Below the pieces are notes generated by a model. That model worked only from the letters and a program-made list of their open reading frames with translations, did no database searches and was not told where the DNA came from. Below are positions 60,310 to 64,000 of a stretch of DNA of 64,000 bases, one piece after another (position 1 is the stretch's first letter; every line of letters starts with the position of its first letter). Origin of the DNA: Clostridium_T sp040217795 (GTDB lineage Bacteria > Bacillota > Clostridia > Clostridiales > Clostridiaceae); assembly GCA_040217795.1 (NCBI GenBank), contig JBEHWK010000004.1, positions 13,206 through 77,205 on the forward strand. Reading direction: 5' to 3'. The position numbers were made by a program, and so were the translations under genes.

Positions 60310-61350
60310 TTAAAGATCATCTATAAGTGCTCCCACTTTGGCATATGCTGTAGACTTTGCTTCGAAGAAATCTGTTTTTACTTTATTTGCATCTGCATAA
60401 AAATCCACCCATTCGGCAGGATTTTCTAAGTACCCGTCATATATAGGCTTGAACCCTAATGCTATTGACCTTAAGTTCCCCAGGTACTTTATATACTCCT
60501 CAATCATCACATTATTTATTCCCGAGATATTATCCCCAATAACATAATGTCCCCATGCTATTTCATTCTCCACTCCAATCTTCAACATCTCCCTAAGTTC
60601 CTCAGACATTTCTTCAGTAAATAAGTGAGGTTGTTCTTTTTGAAGTTCTTTTATTATATTCCTGAATAACCACAAATGAGTATTTTCATCCCTGTTTATA
60701 TATCTTATTTCCTGGGCTGACCCTGACATTTTCCCATTTCTCTCAAGATTATAAAAAAACATGAATCCTGAGTAAAAATAAATTCCTTCTAGTATATAGT
60801 TAGCCATTATTGATTTCAAAAAATTTTTATGAGTAGGTTTTTCAACAAAATTGTTATACAAATCTCCGATAAACCTGTTCCTTTCCAGAAGCACTTTATC
60901 CTCTTTCCATTGATATAGTATTTCATTCCTCTTTTCAGGAGAGCAGATTGAATCAAGAATATATGAATAGCTTTGTGAATGCAAAGCCTCTTGAAAAGCT
61001 TGTATAGTCATGCATAAATTAACTTCAGATGCAGTTATAAAATTATTTATATTAGCTAAATTTGCTGTTTGTATTGAATCTAAAAAAATCAAAAAGGAAA
61101 GAATTTTATCATACGCCTCTTGTTCCTCTTCAGTAAGCAGTTGATAATCCTTTAGATCCTGAGATAAGTTTATTTCTTCCGGAATCCAGAAATTATTCAT
61201 AGCCTGTCTGTACCAATCTGAAGCCCATGTATATTTCATGTTGTTAAAATCATTTAAGTTGGTGGTATTTCCATTGATGATTTTCTTTTTTGATATTTCT
61301 GTATCCCCATTTTCATTAAATAATGGTTTTTTTATAATTAATTTATTCAT
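60310..61350 (-). CDS. nrdB: Ribonucleotide reductase beta subunit, class Ia
   Basis: A 346-residue ferritin-like subunit holding the metal cofactor and radical. Iron ligands and the tyrosine are in order: LDSIQTANL (Asp), FQEALHSQSYSYIL (Glu, His and radical Tyr, E-x2-H-x3-Y as in the Escherichia coli enzyme), LEGIYFYSGF (Glu) and INRDENTHLWL (Glu and His). It needs oxygen to form the radical in classical members, so its use in a Clostridium is notable. AGGAGG precedes the ATG. It follows nrdA by 8 bases. Confidence 0.95.
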   Translation of the reverse strand: MNKLIIKKPLFNENGDTEISKKKIINGNTTNLNDFNNMKYTWASDWYRQAMNNFWIPEEINLSQDLKDYQLLTEEEQEAYDKILSFLIFLDSIQTANLANINNFITASEVNLCMTIQAFQEALHSQSYSYILDSICSPEKRNEILYQWKEDKVLLERNRFIGDLYNNFVEKPTHKNFLKSIMANYILEGIYFYSGFMFFYNLERNGKMSGSAQEIRYINRDENTHLWLFRNIIKELQKEQPHLFTEEMSEELREMLKIGVENEIAWGHYVIGDNISGINNVMIEEYIKYLGNLRSIALGFKPIYDGYLENPAEWVDFYADANKVKTDFFEAKSTAYAKVGALIDDL

Positions 61351-61358
61351 ACTTCCTC

Positions 61359-63590
61359 CTAAGCCGAGCAGCTTTCACATTCTTCAATAGTTAATGATTT
61401 GGAACGCACATAATAAATGCTCTTAACTCCGCATTTGCATGCATCAATATATAGATTCATTATTTGCCTCATTGTATAGTTGGTTGTTATATATAGGTTA
61501 AATGACTGTCCCTGGTCTATATGTCTTTGTCTGATCCCATTCATTTTTACGTTCCATGGCTGATCTATATTATATGCTGAAATATAATACCAGTAATTAT
61601 CCATTGATAAATCCGGAGCAATTTTAGGTGTTATGCTTCCCTTCTTCTCTTCCAGCCAGAATCTGGCCATAACAGGATCTATTCCTTCTGAAGTTCCTGC
61701 GATTGTTGCTGTAGATCCATTTGGCGCTACGGCAATCAAATATCCATTTCTTATTCCATTTGCATTTACTTTTTCCTTAAGCTCCTGCCATCTTGAAGAA
61801 GTGTATCCTCTTAAATCAAAATAATCGCCGTTTTTCCAATCTGATCCCTCAAATTCAGGATATGCTCCTTTTTCCTCAGATATCTTCATACTTGCTTTTA
61901 TAGCATAGTAACTGATATTCTCATATACTTTGTCTGTAAATTCCTGATTTTCATCCGAAGTCCATCCTATTTTATTATTTGCCAGCATATGATGATATCC
62001 GGAAGTACCTAGTCCCACAGCTCTATACTTCTTGTTTGTCAGTTCAGCAAAAGGCACTGAATAATAGTTCAAATCAATAACATTATCCATAGCTCTAACC
62101 TGTGTTTCAACAACGTATTCCAGCTCTTGATTATCCAGTATATTTATATTTCCCAAAACTAAAGAAGATAAATTGCACACAACGAAGTCTCCTGGTTTTG
62201 TTTTTTCGATAATTACCTGCTCTCCACATTCATCAACTGCTTCTTCCTTGATAAAATCCAGTGGGCTCATATTCTGCATAATTTCAGTGCAAAGATTTGA
62301 AGAGTATATCATCCCTTTGTGTTTGTTGGGATTCATTCTGTTCGCTGCATCCCTGTAAAAAGCAAAAGGTGATCCCGTCTCAGCTGCACTTTTAATAATC
62401 AGTCTGACTATTTCCTTAACACTCATTACTCTCTTCTCTATTCTCTCATCCTCAACGCAATCCCTGTACCTCTTCTCCCATTCTTCGCCGTAGTAATCTT
62501 CCAGTGAATACCCTTTTACATTTTTTATTTCATGAGGACACATCATGTGCCAATCAGAGTCTATATTTTCTTCCGCCAGCCTCCAGAACAAGTCCGGATA
62601 GCAAACTCCCGGGAAAATATCATGAGCCTTTTTTCTGTCATCTCCGTTATTAGTTTTTATCTGCAAAAATTCCGGTATATCTTTATGCCAGACATCCAGC
62701 CAGATAGCAACACTTCCATTTCTTACTCCAAGCTGATCTACAGCTATGGCAGTATCATTGAAAAGCTTAACCCAGGGTATAACTCCACCGGATGCTCCCA
62801 TGAACCCTCTTATAGGTGAGCCTAACGCCCTTATTTTACCCATATATATTCCCATTCCGCCTCCAAACTTAGAAACCTGGGCAAAGTTATCCAGTGATTT
62901 ATAAATCCCTCTGAGAGAATCTCCAACAGTATCTATAAAACATGAACTTAATTGATAAAATGGCTTTCTTGCATTTGACATTGTAGGAGTTGCCATTGTT
63001 GCTTTCAGGGAACTTAGTACATCATAAAATCTTTTAGCCCAATATATTCTGTTTTCCTTCTTTTCAGGAATTGCTAAATGCATAGCCATTCCCATGAACA
63101 TCTGCTGAGGAAGTTCCAGTATCCTTCTGTCATAATCCTGAATCAAATATCTTTTAGAAAGAAGGCTTATACCTGCGTATGTAAATAGCCCATCTCTTTC
63201 CGGTTTTATTTCCTTCTCTAATGTATTAATCTCTTCAGCTGAATAATTTCCCAATATATACTGTCCATACAGTCCTTTATCTGTAAGATCCTTTATAAAC
63301 TTATATAAATCTCCATAAGGGTTTTCATCTTCAGTTAATCCTCTGTTTTCTTTAACTTCCATGTATAACATATAGGTATACAACTTAGCTGCACCCTTTT
63401 GCCACCCTGGCTCCGCTGCTGAGGTTAATTCCAGAAGTACCTGGATCAGTGCCTTTATTTTCTGTTTTTCACTCATTGATGCAGTAATTATTCGTCCCAA
63501 CGCTTTTGAGAGTTTATCCTCAAAATATATGCTCTCCTCTCCTTCTATAACTTCTAAAGCAACCCTTATTAAATCAGTTAAGTCATTCAT
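61359..63590 (-). CDS. nrdA: Ribonucleotide reductase alpha subunit, class Ia
   Basis: The catalytic subunit that reduces ribonucleotides to deoxyribonucleotides. Active-site cysteines appear in QLSSCFIDT, YSSNLCTEIMQN and VVCNLSSLVL, and the re-reducing pair is in the C-terminal CESCSA. The loop PNGSTATIAGTSEGIDP is intact. No obvious N-terminal ATP-cone is visible. The 743-residue protein starts at the ATG at 63590 with GAAGGAG before it; an upstream start at 63626 is rejected because it lies across an operator. Two NrdR-like boxes precede it, so it is under dNTP-sensing repression. Confidence 0.95.
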   Translation of the reverse strand: MNDLTDLIRVALEVIEGEESIYFEDKLSKALGRIITASMSEKQKIKALIQVLLELTSAAEPGWQKGAAKLYTYMLYMEVKENRGLTEDENPYGDLYKFIKDLTDKGLYGQYILGNYSAEEINTLEKEIKPERDGLFTYAGISLLSKRYLIQDYDRRILELPQQMFMGMAMHLAIPEKKENRIYWAKRFYDVLSSLKATMATPTMSNARKPFYQLSSCFIDTVGDSLRGIYKSLDNFAQVSKFGGGMGIYMGKIRALGSPIRGFMGASGGVIPWVKLFNDTAIAVDQLGVRNGSVAIWLDVWHKDIPEFLQIKTNNGDDRKKAHDIFPGVCYPDLFWRLAEENIDSDWHMMCPHEIKNVKGYSLEDYYGEEWEKRYRDCVEDERIEKRVMSVKEIVRLIIKSAAETGSPFAFYRDAANRMNPNKHKGMIYSSNLCTEIMQNMSPLDFIKEEAVDECGEQVIIEKTKPGDFVVCNLSSLVLGNINILDNQELEYVVETQVRAMDNVIDLNYYSVPFAELTNKKYRAVGLGTSGYHHMLANNKIGWTSDENQEFTDKVYENISYYAIKASMKISEEKGAYPEFEGSDWKNGDYFDLRGYTSSRWQELKEKVNANGIRNGYLIAVAPNGSTATIAGTSEGIDPVMARFWLEEKKGSITPKIAPDLSMDNYWYYISAYNIDQPWNVKMNGIRQRHIDQGQSFNLYITTNYTMRQIMNLYIDACKCGVKSIYYVRSKSLTIEECESCSA

Positions 63591-63601
63591 AATTATCTCC
63601 T

Positions 63602-63617
63602 TCACTAGATATTGTGT
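63602..63617 (-). promoter_or_regulatory. NrdR box 1 before nrdA
   Basis: On the minus strand ACACAATATCTAGTGA matches the NrdR consensus ACACAATATATAGTGT at 14 of 16 positions. It lies 12 bases before the nrdA start. Confidence 0.75.
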
Positions 63618-63642
63618 CCTTCTCATCTATTATTATCATTTT

Positions 63643-63658
63643 ACGCTACATATTGTAT
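63643..63658 (-). promoter_or_regulatory. NrdR box 2 before nrdA
   Basis: On the minus strand ATACAATATGTAGCGT matches the NrdR consensus at 13 of 16 positions. Its centre is 41 bases, about four helical turns, from box 1, and it covers the expected transcription start. Confidence 0.75.
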
Positions 63659-63663
63659 GTTAA

Positions 63664-63692
63664 ATTATAAATCCTTAGATATATTTTGTAAA
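63664..63692 (-). promoter_or_regulatory. nrdA promoter
   Basis: TTTACA (63687-63692) and TATAAT (63664-63669) on the minus strand are exactly 17 bases apart, with NrdR box 2 just downstream. This is a well-formed vegetative promoter. Confidence 0.7.
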
Positions 63693-63713
63693 TTTGCATA
63701 AAATATATCTAAG
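63674..63713. repeat. Perfect inverted repeat overlapping the nrdA -35 region
   Basis: CTTAGATATATTTT and its complement AAAATATATCTAAG (14-bp arms) are separated by 12 bases. It overlaps the -35 element, so it could be a further regulator site or a chance AT-rich palindrome. Confidence 0.5.
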
Positions 63714-63812
63714 CGTATTATTCTCTATTATCTTGTCATTTCTAGCATTTCTTTAATATCTCTTATCTTTTAAAACAAATTCTCCACCGATATTAATTAT
63801 TCTCCCTGTATA

Positions 63813-63998
63813 CTAATTAATACTATATAGAAAGAAGGAGAATATTATTATAGGATTTGTAAAAAAATCGCCAAGGCGACTATGCGCCGTCGATTTTTTT
63901 CTCGCATCTGCCTTTCCGAACGTATGTGAGGAAAATCTGGCAGGCGACAAATTCTCTTTTTTATTCTTTAGGACTGCATCTAGACTTCGTATAATCTC
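63813..63998 (-). other. Open frame at the window edge, probably a repeat or broken gene end
   Basis: One minus-strand frame is open from the window edge to a TAG at 63813, reading LDAVLKNKKENLSPARFSSH and then TFGKADARKKSTAHSRLGDF. Composition is less AT-rich than nearby spacers. I cannot tell whether it is the 3' end of a real gene, a pseudogene, or translation of a dispersed extragenic element. It includes the hairpin at 63861-63900, which would be unusual inside a gene. Confidence 0.3.
63861..63900. terminator. Strong terminator-like palindrome
   Basis: AAAAAAATCG ... CGATTTTTTT flanks an inner GCC/GGCGAC...GCGCCG core. Both directions carry seven-base A or T runs, so it can terminate transcription from either side. 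Confidence 0.65.
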
Positions 63999-64000
63999 AT

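Noticed and set aside
1..64000. CRISPR arrays, tRNA, rRNA, prophage or complete insertion sequences
   Set aside because: No regularly spaced direct repeats, no cloverleaf or rRNA sequence, and no transposase, integrase or phage structural gene were recognised. A computed scan would be more sensitive than reading by eye.

Overview
The window is about 64 kb of AT-rich DNA that looks like the chromosome of a butyrate-forming Clostridium (cluster I type). The signs are purine-rich ribosome binding sites before nearly every gene, a ptb-buk butyrate pair, an APS-reductase route of sulfate assimilation, a glmS ribozyme, a thioredoxin reductase that seems to have lost its NADPH site, and many short spore- or surface-type proteins. 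No rRNA, tRNA, CRISPR array, prophage or complete insertion sequence was seen.

Layout. From 1 to 13.2 kb, all on the minus strand, lies one metabolic block. It runs cysC-aprA-aprB-ssuABC-like transporter-cysD-cysN, then a ferredoxin-type sulfite reductase, then hemA-sirC-hemC-cobA/hemD. Sulfate is imported, activated to APS and reduced to sulfite and sulfide, and the last genes make the siroheme that the reductase needs. From 13.8 to 20.3 kb, mostly plus strand, are envelope genes and a two-component system flanked by two SHOCT proteins. From 20.3 to 25.9 kb are the copper pump copA with copZ behind a CsoR-like operator, and two lipid-linked sugar transferases. From 26 to 29.4 kb is a set of small or unusual proteins: an Arg/Tyr-tailed protein, a His-rich YmaF protein, a DUF2935 protein and a LysM protein. 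From 29.5 to 31.8 kb is glmS behind its self-cleaving ribozyme. From 31.8 to 38.3 kb is the ilvN-cimA-leuB-ilvB-ilvC operon behind a T-box-like leader. From 38.5 to 48.7 kb are a phosphoesterase, glmM, an AIM24 protein, buk-ptb, an FAD enzyme and cdaR-cdaA (cyclic di-AMP). From 48.8 to 54.6 kb are a SleB-type hydrolase, trxA with the odd thioredoxin reductase, an isoaspartyl peptidase and hom. From 54.7 to 58.8 kb is ptsI, divergent from an HPr-PAS-PAS-AAA-Fis sigma-54 activator. The window ends with hemolysin III and nrdA-nrdB.

The most interesting system is at 54.7-58.8 kb. An enhancer-binding protein carries an HPr domain with both phosphorylation residues. The divergent ptsI gene, which encodes the enzyme that phosphorylates HPr, has a well-formed sigma-54 promoter (TTGGCA-N6-TTGCT). 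Between them are three copies of a 17-bp palindrome, TTGATA-N5-TATCAA. This looks like a closed loop in which PTS phosphorylation state sets the transcription of Enzyme I. Other regulatory sites read directly from sequence are two NrdR-like boxes 41 bp apart before nrdA, a Rex-like site before ptb, a T-box leader without a recognisable T-box consensus, a terminator-like hairpin between the glmS ribozyme and glmS, and a family of about 105-bp palindromic repeats.

Gene starts were moved from the longest open frame to the start with the best ribosome binding site where these differ. Such choices are stated in the entries.
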